Positions 7,292 through 16,718 of a stretch of 64,000 nucleotides of DNA are shown here, in pieces. The notes beneath the pieces were generated by a model, which had not been told where the DNA came from, searched no databases, and saw only the letters and a list, made by a program, of their open reading frames with translations. The stretch is from Actinomadura cremea. GTDB lineage: Bacteria > Actinomycetota > Actinomycetes > Streptosporangiales > Streptosporangiaceae. Location of the stretch: NCBI RefSeq assembly GCF_014648495.1, contig NZ_BMRF01000018.1, positions 62,001-126,000 on the forward strand, in the 5' to 3' direction. How positions within the stretch are numbered: position 1 is the stretch's first letter; every line of letters starts with the position of its first letter. Made by a program: the position numbers and the translations under genes.

Positions 7292-9076
7292 ATGAGGCGA
7301 CGCCGCGCCGCCCGTTCCCCGTTGTTCCGGACGCGCGCGGGCGCGCCGCCGTCCCCCTCCTCGCCGGCCGCCCCGCTTCCGGCGGCCGCGCTCCTGGTCG
7401 CCGCGCTGCTGGTCGTCGCCGCCCTGACCGCGCCGGCGTCGGCGCGGGCCGCCGACCGGACCGAGACGCCGGTCGCGTCGAGTTCGCCCGTCACCGACGT
7501 CGAGGAGTCGGTGGTGCGGGTGCGGGTGCCGCTCCCGGAGTCGGCCGGGCCGCGCCCGGAGCGGTGCGACTGGCTGTCGTACCTGCGGTACCGGCACGCG
7601 GACGGGCCCGCGGCGTCGGAGGACGCCGACCGGGTCCTCATCGCGCAACCCGGGATCTTCGCGGGCGCCGGGTCCTTCGACGGGCTCGCGCGGGGCACCG
7701 TCCACAAGGCGGCGGAGAACGGCGACCACATCGAGTTCTGGGCGCTCGACCGGCGGTCCAACTGCCTCGAGGACCGCACCGGCATCCAGGCGGGCCTCGC
7801 CGCCGGGGACGTCCACCTCGCCGTCGACTACTACTACCGGCAGAAGGCGGTCGACGGCCGGACGTTCGCCGGGTACCAGACCAACGACCAGGTCGAGTGG
7901 CTGCAGAACGTCGGGCTGGAGCAGACCGTCCGCGACCAGTACGACCTCCTGGTGCGGGAACTGCCGGACCGGCGGCTGCGCAAGCAGAAGGTGATGTGCG
8001 GCGGGCACTCGCTCGGCGGCGTCCTGACCGCCTACTTCGCGATGTGGGACTTCGACGGCGACCCGGCCACCACCGGCGACGCCGGGTACGAGCAGTGCGC
8101 CGGGTACTTCGCGCTCGACACCCGCATCGACACCGGCATCCTCGGGATGGAGGGCTTCCCCGCGGACATGGTGCCCCTCGTCGAGTTCGGCGCGGGCGTC
8201 GTCCGGCTGGGCCTGGAGGCCGGCGTGGTCCCGCGGGCGCTGTCGGCGCCGGCGGTCGTCAACACCGAGACGATGAACCTGCTCGCCATGGCGGGACTCG
8301 CCGCGCGGCTCGCCCCCGAGGGCGTCTCGGACCTGGCGACCTACGTCCCGTCCTCGTTCAACACCGACACCACGTACCGGCTGCTGTTCTCGAAGGACTA
8401 CCCGACGTTCCTCACCGGTTCCCCGACCGTGCGGGACTTCCGGTTCAGCAACGCGGCCGCGCTCGGCGGGCTGCTGGACGACAACTCCCAGCCGCTCGCG
8501 TTCATGCAGGCCAGCGTCGGGTTCTGGGACGGCGGGAAGATCGTCGACAAGGAGTTCCCGGCGCCGAACAACCTGGACGAGCTGGGGCTCGGCGGGCTCG
8601 CGACGCTGCTCGGCACCGACCGGAAGGCCATCCCCGACACCCCGGACGGGCCGCTGTACACGTGGCGGAACTACGACCTCGTCGGCGCACCGGACGACCC
8701 CGGGCACGAGTCGGAGCACGGCGGGCCGTTCACGACGGCGGCCAAGGAGGTCACCGACATCGCGCAGCTCGCCCGCAGCCTGTCCGAGCACCCGCTCGAC
8801 TTCACCGAGCACTACTTCCCCACGAAGCTGATCACCGACATCGCGCTCGCGGACGCGCCGGAGATCGCCGGGGACGCCGTCCACGACGGCGGCATCGACG
8901 CGAACCCGACCCTGAACCTGCAGGGCGGGGACGGGCTCGGCGCCCGCGACCCGCGGCCGGGCGACGTCATCGCGCCGGGCTACCAGCACCTGGACGTCCT
9001 CACCGCGGCCGCCGTGCAGAACGGCGGGCGGCCGGAGCCGATCTCGCTGAACCTCGCCGCGTTCGCCGGCCGGTGA
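7292..9076 (+). CDS. Secreted alpha/beta-hydrolase
   Basis: A 594-residue exported protein. After an arginine-rich N-terminus comes a hydrophobic segment (about 30-47) and a cleavage-like site near ASARAA (50-54). The nucleophile elbow is GGHSLGG with serine 240, so the mature part looks like a serine esterase or lipase-type alpha/beta-hydrolase. A long insert and C-terminal part (ALGGLLDDNSQPLAFMQ and after) is not recognised. Substrate unknown. The ATG at 7292 follows AGGAGAG at the usual distance; a GTG at 7289 is adjacent. It lies only 70 bp before the formate dehydrogenase gene, but no functional link is evident. Confidence 0.82.
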   Translation: MRRRRAARSPLFRTRAGAPPSPSSPAAPLPAAALLVAALLVVAALTAPASARAADRTETPVASSSPVTDVEESVVRVRVPLPESAGPRPERCDWLSYLRYRHADGPAASEDADRVLIAQPGIFAGAGSFDGLARGTVHKAAENGDHIEFWALDRRSNCLEDRTGIQAGLAAGDVHLAVDYYYRQKAVDGRTFAGYQTNDQVEWLQNVGLEQTVRDQYDLLVRELPDRRLRKQKVMCGGHSLGGVLTAYFAMWDFDGDPATTGDAGYEQCAGYFALDTRIDTGILGMEGFPADMVPLVEFGAGVVRLGLEAGVVPRALSAPAVVNTETMNLLAMAGLAARLAPEGVSDLATYVPSSFNTDTTYRLLFSKDYPTFLTGSPTVRDFRFSNAAALGGLLDDNSQPLAFMQASVGFWDGGKIVDKEFPAPNNLDELGLGGLATLLGTDRKAIPDTPDGPLYTWRNYDLVGAPDDPGHESEHGGPFTTAAKEVTDIAQLARSLSEHPLDFTEHYFPTKLITDIALADAPEIAGDAVHDGGIDANPTLNLQGGDGLGARDPRPGDVIAPGYQHLDVLTAAAVQNGGRPEPISLNLAAFAGR

Positions 9077-9146
9077 TCGCGGTGTTTAGCGGTCCGGAGC
9101 CGGGTAGATGGACGGCTGACGTCGCGGAGACGGGAGGTGGTGCGGC

Positions 9147-12100
9147 ATGGGCGTCCGGCAGTGGATCGACGGGTGGCCCGTCTACCGCCAGTTCTCGGGC
9201 GGCGACCCGCTCGGGCGCGGCGCGTCCGTCAAGAGCGGGACGAGCGCGAACCTGAAGCCGCGGGTGAGCACCGCCGAGAAGGTGGTGAAGTCGGTCTGCC
9301 CGTACTGCGCGGTCGGCTGCGGCCAGGACGTCTACGTCCAGGACGGCAGGGTCACGCAGATCGAGGGCGACCCCGACTCCCCCGTCAGCCGGGGGCGGCT
9401 GTGCCCGAAGGGGTCGGCCAGCCTCCAGCTCACCACCGGTGCGGCGCGCGAGCACCGCGTCCTGTACCGGCGGCCGCACGGCACCGAGTGGGAGGAACTC
9501 GGCCTCGACGCCGCGATGGACATGATCGCCGACCGGGTGATCGAGGCGCGGCGGCACGGCTGGCAGTGGGAGCACGGCGACCTGCGGGTGCGGCGCACGC
9601 TGGGCGTCGCCAGCCTCGGCGGCGCCACGCTCGACAACGAGGAGAACTACCTGATCAAGAAGCTGTTCACCGCGCTCGGCGCGGTGCAGATCGAGAATCA
9701 GGCGCGCGTTTGACACTCCTCCACCGTTCCCGGTCTGGGAACCTCGTTCGGACGCGGCGGCGCGACCACCTTCCAGCAGGACCTGCAGCACGCCGACTGC
9801 ATCGTCATCCAGGGCTCGAACATGGCCGAGTGCCATCCGGTCGGGTTCCAGTGGGTGATGGAGGCGAAGGCGCGCGGGGCGAAGGTCGTCCACGTCGACC
9901 CGCGGTTCACCCGGACGAGCGCGCTCGCGGACGTCCACGTCCCGCTGCGCGCCGGAAGTGACATCGCGTTCCTCGGCGGGATCGTCAACTACGTCCTGCA
10001 GAACGACAGGTACTTCCACGACTACGTGCTGCACTACAGCAACGCGTCGGTCCTCCTGACCGAGGACTTCCGCGGCCCCGAGGACCTCGACGGCGTGTTC
10101 TCCGGCCTCGACCGGGAGAACCGCAGCTACGACCTGGCGAGCTGGCAGTACGAGGGCATGCAGGTGCAGGCGGCGTCCGGGCAGCGGGACCAGGCGTACG
10201 ACGCGCACCGGCGGGCGGTGGCGGAGTCCGGGCACGGCGAGACGGCCGGCTCGGGCGGTCCCCGGCTCGACGGGGGCGACCCGCGGCGGGACCCCACGCT
10301 CCAGGACCCCCGGTGCGTGTTCCAGGTGCTCAAGCGGCACTACGCGCGCTACACCCCGGAGATGGTGGAGCGGATCACCGGCGTCCCCGCGGACCGGTTC
10401 CTCGAGGTGTGCCGGCTCATCGCCGACAACTCGGGCCGGGACCGGACGACCGCGTTCGCCTACGCGGTCGGCTGGACGCAGCACACGGTGGGCGTCCAGT
10501 ACATCCGGACGGCGTCGATCCTGCAGACGCTCCTCGGCAACATCGGCCGTCCGGGCGGCGGCATCCTCGCGCTGCGGGGGCATGCCTCGATCCAGGGCTC
10601 GACCGACATCCCGACGCTGTTCAACCTGCTGCCCGGGTACATCCCGATGCCGCACGCGCACCCCGGCCTGGACCTGGACCGGTTCGTCGAGGGCGAGTCG
10701 GCGAAGAAGGGCTTCTGGGGCGACATGCGGTCGTACGCCGTGAGCCTGCTGAAGTCCTACTGGGGCGACGCGGCCACCGCGGCCAACGACTTCTGCTTCG
10801 ACTACCTGCCGCGCCTGACCGGCTCGCACGGCACCTACGACACGGCGATGGCGCAGATCGACGGCGTCTGCAAGGGCTACTTCCTGATGGGCGAGAACCC
10901 CGCCGTCGGCTCGGCCAACGCGAAGGTGCAGCGGCTCGGCATGGCGAACCTCGACTGGCTCGTCGTCCGCGACTTCTCGCTGATCGAGTCGGCGACGTGG
11001 TGGAAGGACGGCCCGGAGATCGAGTCCGGGGAGATGCGCACCGAGGACATCGGCGCGGAGGTGTTCTTCCTGCCCGCCGCCGCGCACACCGAGAAGGACG
11101 GCAGCTTCACCAACACGCAGCGCATGCTGCAGTGGCACCACCAGGCCGTCGAACCCTCCGGCGACGCCCGCAGCGACCTGTGGTTCATGTACCACCTCGG
11201 CCGCATCATCCGGGAGAAGCTCGCGGGCTCCACCGACGAGATGGACCGCCCCCTCCTCGACCTCACCTGGGACTACCCGACGCACGGCGACCTCGACGAG
11301 CCCGACGCCGAGGCCGTCCTCGCCGAGATCAACGGGTACGACGGCGACGGGAACCCGCTGTCGTCCTACACGCAGTTGAAGGACGACGGGTCGACCTCGT
11401 GCGGCTGCTGGATCTACGCGGGCTGCTATGCGGACGGCGTCAACCAGCCGGCCCGCCGCAAGCCGGGCCGCGACCAGAGCTGGGTCGCCCCCGAATGGGG
11501 CTGGGCGTGGCCGATGAACCGCCGCATCCTGTACAACCGGGCGTCCGCCGACCCGGACGGCGCCCCGTGGAGCGAACGCAAGGCGCTCGTCTGGTGGGAC
11601 CCGGCCGAAGGCAGGTGGACCGGGCACGACGTCCCCGACTTCTCGGCCGACAAGGCTCCCGATCACCGGCCGCCGCACGACGCCACCGGCCCCGACGCCC
11701 TCGCGGGCACCGACCCGTTCATCATGCAGGCCGACGGGAAGGCATGGCTGTACGCCCCGGCCGGGCTCGTGGACGGGCCCCTGCCGACGCACTACGAGCC
11801 GCAGGAGTCGCCGTTCACGAACCCGCTGTACGCCCAGCAGCACAACCCCGTCCGGCACCTGCTGCCGCCGCACCCCGCGAACCGGTACCAGCCGAGCGGC
11901 GCCGAACCGGGCGCCGACGTGTTCCCGTACGTGGTGACGACGTACCGCCTCACCGAGCACCACACGGCGGGCGGCATGTCGCGCTGGCAGCCGTACCTGG
12001 CGGAACTGCAACCGGAGTTCTTCTGCGAGGTCTCGCCGCAGCTCGCCGCGGAACGGAACCTGCGGCACGGCGGCTGGGCGACGATCGTGAACGGCCGGGC

Positions 12101-12398
12101 CGCCGTCGAGGCGCGGGTGCTGGTCACCGAGCGGATGAAGCCGCTCGTCGTGGACGGCCGCCCGCTGCACCAGATCGGCCTCCCCTACCACTGGGGCCCG
12201 AACGGCTACAGCACGGGCGACGCCGCGAACGAGCTGCTGCACCTGTCGCTGGACCCGAACACGCACATCCAGGAGTCGAAGGCCCTCACCTGCGACATCC
12301 GCCCGGGCCGCCGCCCGCGCGGCCCCGCGCTCCTCGACTTCGTCCGCGACTACCAGCGCCGCGCGGGCATCACCGACGAGACGGGCACGGAGTCCTGA
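9147..12398 (+). CDS. fdhA: Selenocysteine formate dehydrogenase alpha subunit (TGA at 9711-9713 = Sec189)
   Basis: Molybdenum/tungsten bis-MGD enzyme oxidising formate to CO2; 1083 residues, close to FdnG/FdoG. The 4Fe-4S ligands are C51, C54, C58 and C86 (Cx2Cx3Cx27C). The reading frame meets one TGA at codon 189 and continues in the same frame. The flanks ARV(U)HSST and the later SFGRGG match the Sec site of E. coli FDH-N. A GGTCT-loop hairpin follows the TGA. The C-terminal part keeps CGCWIYAGCYADGVNQ. No twin-arginine motif is seen, so a cytoplasmic location is inferred. No beta or gamma subunit is adjacent. The start at 9147 follows GGGAGG. It converges on selD with a 6-nt gap, and selA-selB-selD supply the Sec machinery. 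Confidence 0.95.
9711..9742 (+). promoter_or_regulatory. Bacterial SECIS element (TGA plus hairpin)
   Basis: TGA 9711-9713, then stem GTTCCC (9726-9731), loop GGTCT (9732-9736) and stem GGGAAC (9737-9742). The 17-nt hairpin, its GGTCT loop and the 18 nt between the TGA and the loop fit bacterial SECIS elements bound by SelB. The bulged U of E. coli fdhF is not obvious here. Confidence 0.88.
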
Positions 12399-12404
12399 CG
12401 GAGT

Positions 12405-13406
12405 TCAGCGGACGACGAGCGTGCGGTCGCCCGCCGGGACCAGTTCGCCGATGACCGGGTGCCCGGGGAGTTCCCCGGCGACGAGGAGGCCGCCGGAGGT
12501 CTGTGCGTCGGCCAGCAGGAGCCGGGTCTCCTCGGCGGCGGTCCCGAAGTCGGTGTGCGGGGCGACCCAGTCCAGGTTGCGGCGGGTGCCGCCGCTGACG
12601 AACCCGTCCCGGACGGCCGCGCGGGCGCCGTCCAGGTACGGGACGGCCGCGGCGTCGACGACGGCGGTGACGCCGGACGCGCGGGCGAGCTTGTGGAGGT
12701 GGCCGAGCAGTCCGAAGCCGGTGACGTCGGTGGCGCAGCGGGCCCCCGCGTCGATCGCGGCGGCGGACGCGTCCCGGTTCAGCGCCGCCATCACCGCGAC
12801 GGCCTGCGGGAACGTCTCGCCGGTCGCCTTGTGCCGGTTGTTCAGGACGCCGACGCCGAGCGGCTTGGTGAGCGTGAGCGGCAGGCCGGGGGCGCCGGCG
12901 TCGTTGCGCAGCAGCCGGTCCGGGTCGGCGACGCCCGTCACGGCCATGCCGTACTTGGGTTCGGGGTCGTCGACGCTGTGCCCGCCGCCGACGTGGCAGC
13001 CCGCGAGCGCGGCGACGTCGAGGCCGCCGCGCAGCACCTCCCGGGCGAGGTCGAACGGCAGGACCTCCCGGGGCCAGGCCAGCAGGTTGACGGCGACGAG
13101 CGGACGGCCGCCGACGGCGTACACGTCCGAGAGGGCGTTCGCGGCGGCGATGCGTCCCCAGTCGTAGGGGTCGTCGACGACGGGGGTGAAGAAGTCGGCG
13201 GTGGCGACGACGGCGTCCGGGGAGCCGGGCATGCGGACGACCGCGGCGTCGTCGCCGGTGTCGAGCCCGACGAGCAGTTCCCCGTTCGGGTTCCGGGGCG
13301 CGGCGGTCAGCCCGGCGACGACGTCCTCCAGCTCACCGGGCGGGATCTTGCAGGCGCAGCCGCCGCCGTGCGCGTACTGCGTGAGGCGTTCGGCGGTGAC
13401 GGTCAT
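12405..13406 (-). CDS. selD: Selenophosphate synthetase (selenide, water dikinase)
   Basis: Makes selenophosphate from selenide and ATP, the selenium donor for Sec-tRNA. 333 residues. The N-terminal catalytic motif is GGGCACK with C17 and K20, the same numbering as E. coli SelD; the active residue is encoded by TGC, so SelD is not itself a selenoprotein. The AIR-synthase-type core follows, with TADFFTPVVDDPYDWG, GGHSVDDPEPKYG and ATDVTGFGLLGHL. The ATG at 13406 overlaps the selB stop by 4 nt (ATGA), so the two are probably translationally coupled. It ends 6 nt from the convergent formate dehydrogenase gene. Confidence 0.95.
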   Translation of the reverse strand: MTVTAERLTQYAHGGGCACKIPPGELEDVVAGLTAAPRNPNGELLVGLDTGDDAAVVRMPGSPDAVVATADFFTPVVDDPYDWGRIAAANALSDVYAVGGRPLVAVNLLAWPREVLPFDLAREVLRGGLDVAALAGCHVGGGHSVDDPEPKYGMAVTGVADPDRLLRNDAGAPGLPLTLTKPLGVGVLNNRHKATGETFPQAVAVMAALNRDASAAAIDAGARCATDVTGFGLLGHLHKLARASGVTAVVDAAAVPYLDGARAAVRDGFVSGGTRRNLDWVAPHTDFGTAAEETRLLLADAQTSGGLLVAGELPGHPVIGELVPAGDRTLVVR

Positions 13407-15169
13407 GGTGTCCCTTCGGGGTCGCGGCAGCGTCGGTGCCGGTCGTCCAGACGGATCGTGTAGCCGCGCGCGTCCAGGTGCTCCAGCAGCGGGACGGCCG
13501 TGCGGCGGGTGGTGCCGAGGGCGCGGCGGGCCTCGGCGAGGGTGAACGGCGGGTCGAGTTCGGCGAGCCGGGCGGCGGCGCGGGCGTCGTCGCCGGGCAG
13601 CAGCACGATCCCGTCGCCGACCCGCAGGAGGGCGCCCGCGGCGGCGGCCGCGGCGAGCAGCTTCGGGGTGAGCCCCAGTTCGGCGAGCCGGTTCGCGTCG
13701 GGCGCGTGGAACGGCGTCGCGGCGAGGTCGCGGCGGACCGCGTCGACGGCCGCGCGCACGTGCGAGGGCAGTTCGGGGGCGGCGTCCCCGGCGTGGAGGC
13801 GGCCGTCGCGGTACCGCAGCCCGTCCGCGAGGGCTTCGACGAGCGCGCGGTCGGGCAGGCCGAGGGCGCGGCGGGCGGCGTCGGCGGGCAGTCCGGGGTC
13901 GGTGGGGTCGCGGCGGGCGTGCTCCTCGACGGCGGCCAGGAGGCGGCGCCGCAGGCCGGCCCAGTGGTCCGGGTCGGCGAGCCAGTCCCCGGCTACGGGT
14001 TCGCCCGGCGGCGGGACGCCCATCGCGACGAGGTCCGCGCGCCGCACCAGGCCGCGGCGGCGCAGTTCGGCAGCGCCGTCCGGCCGCCCGGTCACCGCGT
14101 CCAGCTCCGCGGCGCGCGCGGCGGCCGCACCGCGCCGCGCGAACGGCGGCGGGCGGACGTCCAGGACCGTGACGCCGGCGGGCACGCGGTGCCGTCCGGG
14201 GTCGCGCAGCAGCGCGACGTCGCCGACGCGCAGCGGCAGCGCGCGCCGCAGGGTCAGCCGCGCGGTGTCGGCGCCGAGCGGGCGGACGTGCACGGGCACG
14301 GCCGCCGAACCGGCGTGCAGGGTGAGCCGGGACGGCAGGTCGGCCGCGGGGTCGCCGCGCAGCCGCACGTCGACGACGTCCGCGGTGAGCCACCGGTCCG
14401 GGGTGAGCAGCGCCTCGCCGCGCCCGATCGGCCCGCTCCCGTGCAGGTTGACGGCGACGCGGGCGACGGCGCCGACCTCGCGCCGGTCCTCCTTGAGGCT
14501 CTGCAGGCCGCGCACGCGGAACGTGCCGCCGGGGCCCGCGAGCCGGTCGCCGACGCGGACGGTGCCCGCGCCGAGGGTGCCGGTCACGACGGTGCCGCGG
14601 CCCCGGACGGTGAACACCCGGTCGGTCCACAGCCGCACGTCGGCGTCCCGGTCGGGGGCCGGGAGCCCGGCGGTGAGCCGGCCGAGCGCCGCCCGCAGCT
14701 CGTCGAGCCCCGCCCCGGTCGCGCCGCCGACCTCGACGGCCTCGACGTCCCCGGCGGGCGTGGCGGCGATGCGGGCCAGCGCGTCCTCCCGGGTCCGCCG
14801 GACGGCCGCACCGTCGGCGAGGTCGCACCGGGTGACGGCGAGCAGCACGTGCCGCACGCCGAGCGCGTCCAGCACGGCGAGGTGCTCCGCCGACTGCCGC
14901 TGCCAGCCCTGGTCGGCGGCGACGACGAACAGCACGGCCGGGACCGGCCCCACCCCGGCGAGCATCGTCGTGACGAGCCGCTCGTGTCCGGGCACGTCGA
15001 CGAACGCGAGCGCGTCCCCGTCCGGCGCGGTCGTCCATGCGAACCCGAGCTCGATGGTCAGGCCGCGCCGCCGCTCCTCGTCGAGCCGGTCGGGCTCCAT
15101 CCCGGTGAGCGCCCGTACCAGGGTCGACTTCCCGTGGTCGACGTGCCCGGCGGTCGCGACGACGTGCAT
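13403..15169 (-). CDS. selB: Selenocysteine-specific elongation factor SelB
   Basis: GTPase that brings Sec-tRNA to UGA codons carrying a SECIS hairpin. 588 residues. G1 is GHVDHGKST (8-16), G2 lies in RGLTIELGF and G3 is DVPGHE; the guanine-recognition motif reads TRCD rather than TKxD. EF-Tu-like barrels follow (VFTVRGRGTVVTGTL), and winged-helix repeats at the C-terminus (FTLAEARRALGTTRRTAVPLLEHLD) would bind the SECIS element. The ATG at 15169 lies 2 nt after the selA stop; an in-frame GTG at 15175 overlaps it. Its hairpin target is in the formate dehydrogenase gene at 9726-9742. Confidence 0.95.
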   Translation of the reverse strand: MHVVATAGHVDHGKSTLVRALTGMEPDRLDEERRRGLTIELGFAWTTAPDGDALAFVDVPGHERLVTTMLAGVGPVPAVLFVVAADQGWQRQSAEHLAVLDALGVRHVLLAVTRCDLADGAAVRRTREDALARIAATPAGDVEAVEVGGATGAGLDELRAALGRLTAGLPAPDRDADVRLWTDRVFTVRGRGTVVTGTLGAGTVRVGDRLAGPGGTFRVRGLQSLKEDRREVGAVARVAVNLHGSGPIGRGEALLTPDRWLTADVVDVRLRGDPAADLPSRLTLHAGSAAVPVHVRPLGADTARLTLRRALPLRVGDVALLRDPGRHRVPAGVTVLDVRPPPFARRGAAAARAAELDAVTGRPDGAAELRRRGLVRRADLVAMGVPPPGEPVAGDWLADPDHWAGLRRRLLAAVEEHARRDPTDPGLPADAARRALGLPDRALVEALADGLRYRDGRLHAGDAAPELPSHVRAAVDAVRRDLAATPFHAPDANRLAELGLTPKLLAAAAAAGALLRVGDGIVLLPGDDARAAARLAELDPPFTLAEARRALGTTRRTAVPLLEHLDARGYTIRLDDRHRRCRDPEGTP

Positions 15170-15171
15170 CC

Positions 15172-16479
15172 TCACCCCGCCGCCGCGCGGACCGCCCCGG
15201 CGAGGGCGGTGTCGTCGGCCGGCGGGACGGCGCGCAGGTCGAGGAGGCAGCGGCCGTTCTCGACGCGGCCCATCACGGCGGGGTCGCCGAGGCGGAGCCG
15301 GGCGGCGCAGGGCTCGGGCAGCGACACGGCGGCGCTCGGCAGGACGACGCCGGGCGCGCCGCCGCCGCCGACGGCGGCCTCGCTCCGGACGGCGGTCGCG
15401 TCGACGCCGTGCTCGGTCAGCGCGGCGGCGAGCTTCTCGGCGCGTTCTCGCAGCTCGGAGACGTCCGCGTGGAGGGCCTCGGCCGTCGGGGTGGCGGGGC
15501 CGCGCAGGGTGGCCTCCAGCGCGGCCAGGGTCATCTTGCCGACGCGCAGGGCGCGGGCCAGCGGGTGCCGGGCGAGGGTGCGGACGAGGTCGGCGCGGCC
15601 GAGGACGAGGCCGCACTGCGGGCCGCCGAGGAGCTTGTCCCCGCTCGCGGTGACGAGTCCCGCGCCCGCCGCGAGGGACGTCTGCGCGTCCGGCTCGTCC
15701 GGGAGGAGCGGTTCGGGGGCGAGGAGGCCGGAGCCGATGTCGGCGACGACGGGCACGCCGAGCCCGGCGAGTTCGGCGATCCCGGCGGAGCGGGTGAAGC
15801 CGGTGATCCGGAAGTTCGACGGGTGGATCTTGAGGATGAAGCCGGTGTCGGGGCCGACGGCCGCCGCGTAGTCGTCCGGGGACGTGCGGTTGGTCGTGCC
15901 GACCTCGCGGAGCCGGGCGCCGGTCGCGGCGAGCAGGTCGGGGATGCGGAAGCCGTCGCCGATCTCGACCAGTTCGCCCCGGCCGATGACGATCTCCCGG
16001 TTCCCGGCGAGGGCCGTCGCGGCGAGGACGAGCGCGGCGGCGCCGTTGCCGACGGCGTGCGCGTCCTCGGCGGCGGGCACCCGTTCGCGCAGCGCGGCGA
16101 GCGCCGAGCGGCCGCGGCGGGCGCGGGCGCCGGTCTCGAGGTCGAGCTCGACGTCGGTGACGCCGGAGGCGGCGGCCACGGCGTCGCGCGCGGCGTCCGA
16201 CAGCGGGGCCCGGCCGAGGTTGGTGTGCAGGAGGACGCCGGTCGCGTTGATGACCGTCCGGAGCCCGGACGCGGTCGGCGGGAGCGTCGCGGCGGCCTCG
16301 TCGGCGACCGCGGCGGGCGGTATCGCGCCGGTGCGGGCGCGTCGCTGGGCCGCGACGACGGCGGCCTTCACCGGGCCGCGGCCGAGGCGGCGCGCGGCGG
16401 CGGCGAGCCGCGGGTCGGCGAGCACGGCGTCCGTCCGGGGGATGCGCCGCCGCTCGTCCGGCGGGCCGTCGTGCCGCAT
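15172..16479 (-). CDS. selA: L-seryl-tRNA(Sec) selenium transferase
   Basis: PLP enzyme converting Ser-tRNA(Sec) to Sec-tRNA(Sec). 435 residues. The N-terminal tRNA-binding region reads RRIPRTDAVLADPRL. The core has VINATGVLLHTNLGRAPL, VGNGAAALVL and the PLP lysine K282 in SGDKLLGGPQCG. The ATG at 16479 follows a strong AAGGAGG; upstream in-frame starts are rejected because they run into an AT-rich intergenic sequence. First gene of a probable selA-selB-selD operon on the minus strand. The tRNA(Sec) gene is not in the window. Confidence 0.95.
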   Translation of the reverse strand: MRHDGPPDERRRIPRTDAVLADPRLAAAARRLGRGPVKAAVVAAQRRARTGAIPPAAVADEAAATLPPTASGLRTVINATGVLLHTNLGRAPLSDAARDAVAAASGVTDVELDLETGARARRGRSALAALRERVPAAEDAHAVGNGAAALVLAATALAGNREIVIGRGELVEIGDGFRIPDLLAATGARLREVGTTNRTSPDDYAAAVGPDTGFILKIHPSNFRITGFTRSAGIAELAGLGVPVVADIGSGLLAPEPLLPDEPDAQTSLAAGAGLVTASGDKLLGGPQCGLVLGRADLVRTLARHPLARALRVGKMTLAALEATLRGPATPTAEALHADVSELRERAEKLAAALTEHGVDATAVRSEAAVGGGGAPGVVLPSAAVSLPEPCAARLRLGDPAVMGRVENGRCLLDLRAVPPADDTALAGAVRAAAG

Positions 16480-16718
16480 GCGGGGATCCTCCTTCACCGG
16501 CCGGTGCCGTACCCGCGATCTTGGGGGGCAAACGACACGGGATAAGTCGCCGTTTTCTGTGCAATCCCCCCAAAATTGGCCAGACTCGTATTTCCGCGTC
16601 GTGAAAAACACTCGCCCCAGGAGCAAGCCGCCGCAACTGTTGTCATCGCGGTGAGTGTCGCCCGTGACACGGTCTGCCTAGCCTGGCGGCCCGGCTTTGT
16701 GTTCACGGAGGTGACACT
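16480..16718. promoter_or_regulatory. Divergent promoter region of selA and the PucR-type gene
   Basis: 239 bp that are noticeably more AT-rich than the surroundings. It holds a perfect 8-bp inverted repeat, TTGGGGGG (16521-16528) and CCCCCCAA (16566-16573), 37 bp apart. I could not settle the -10/-35 boxes, and no tRNA(Sec) was found here. Confidence 0.45.

Noticed and set aside
9147-9713. Formate dehydrogenase read as two separate or frameshifted genes
   Set aside because: Both parts are in the same frame, joined by one TGA at the family's Sec site with a matching hairpin; selA, selB and selD are alongside.
16640-16684. Promoter TTGTCA with TAGCCT before the PucR-type gene
   Set aside because: The gap of 33 bp is too long for a -35/-10 pair.
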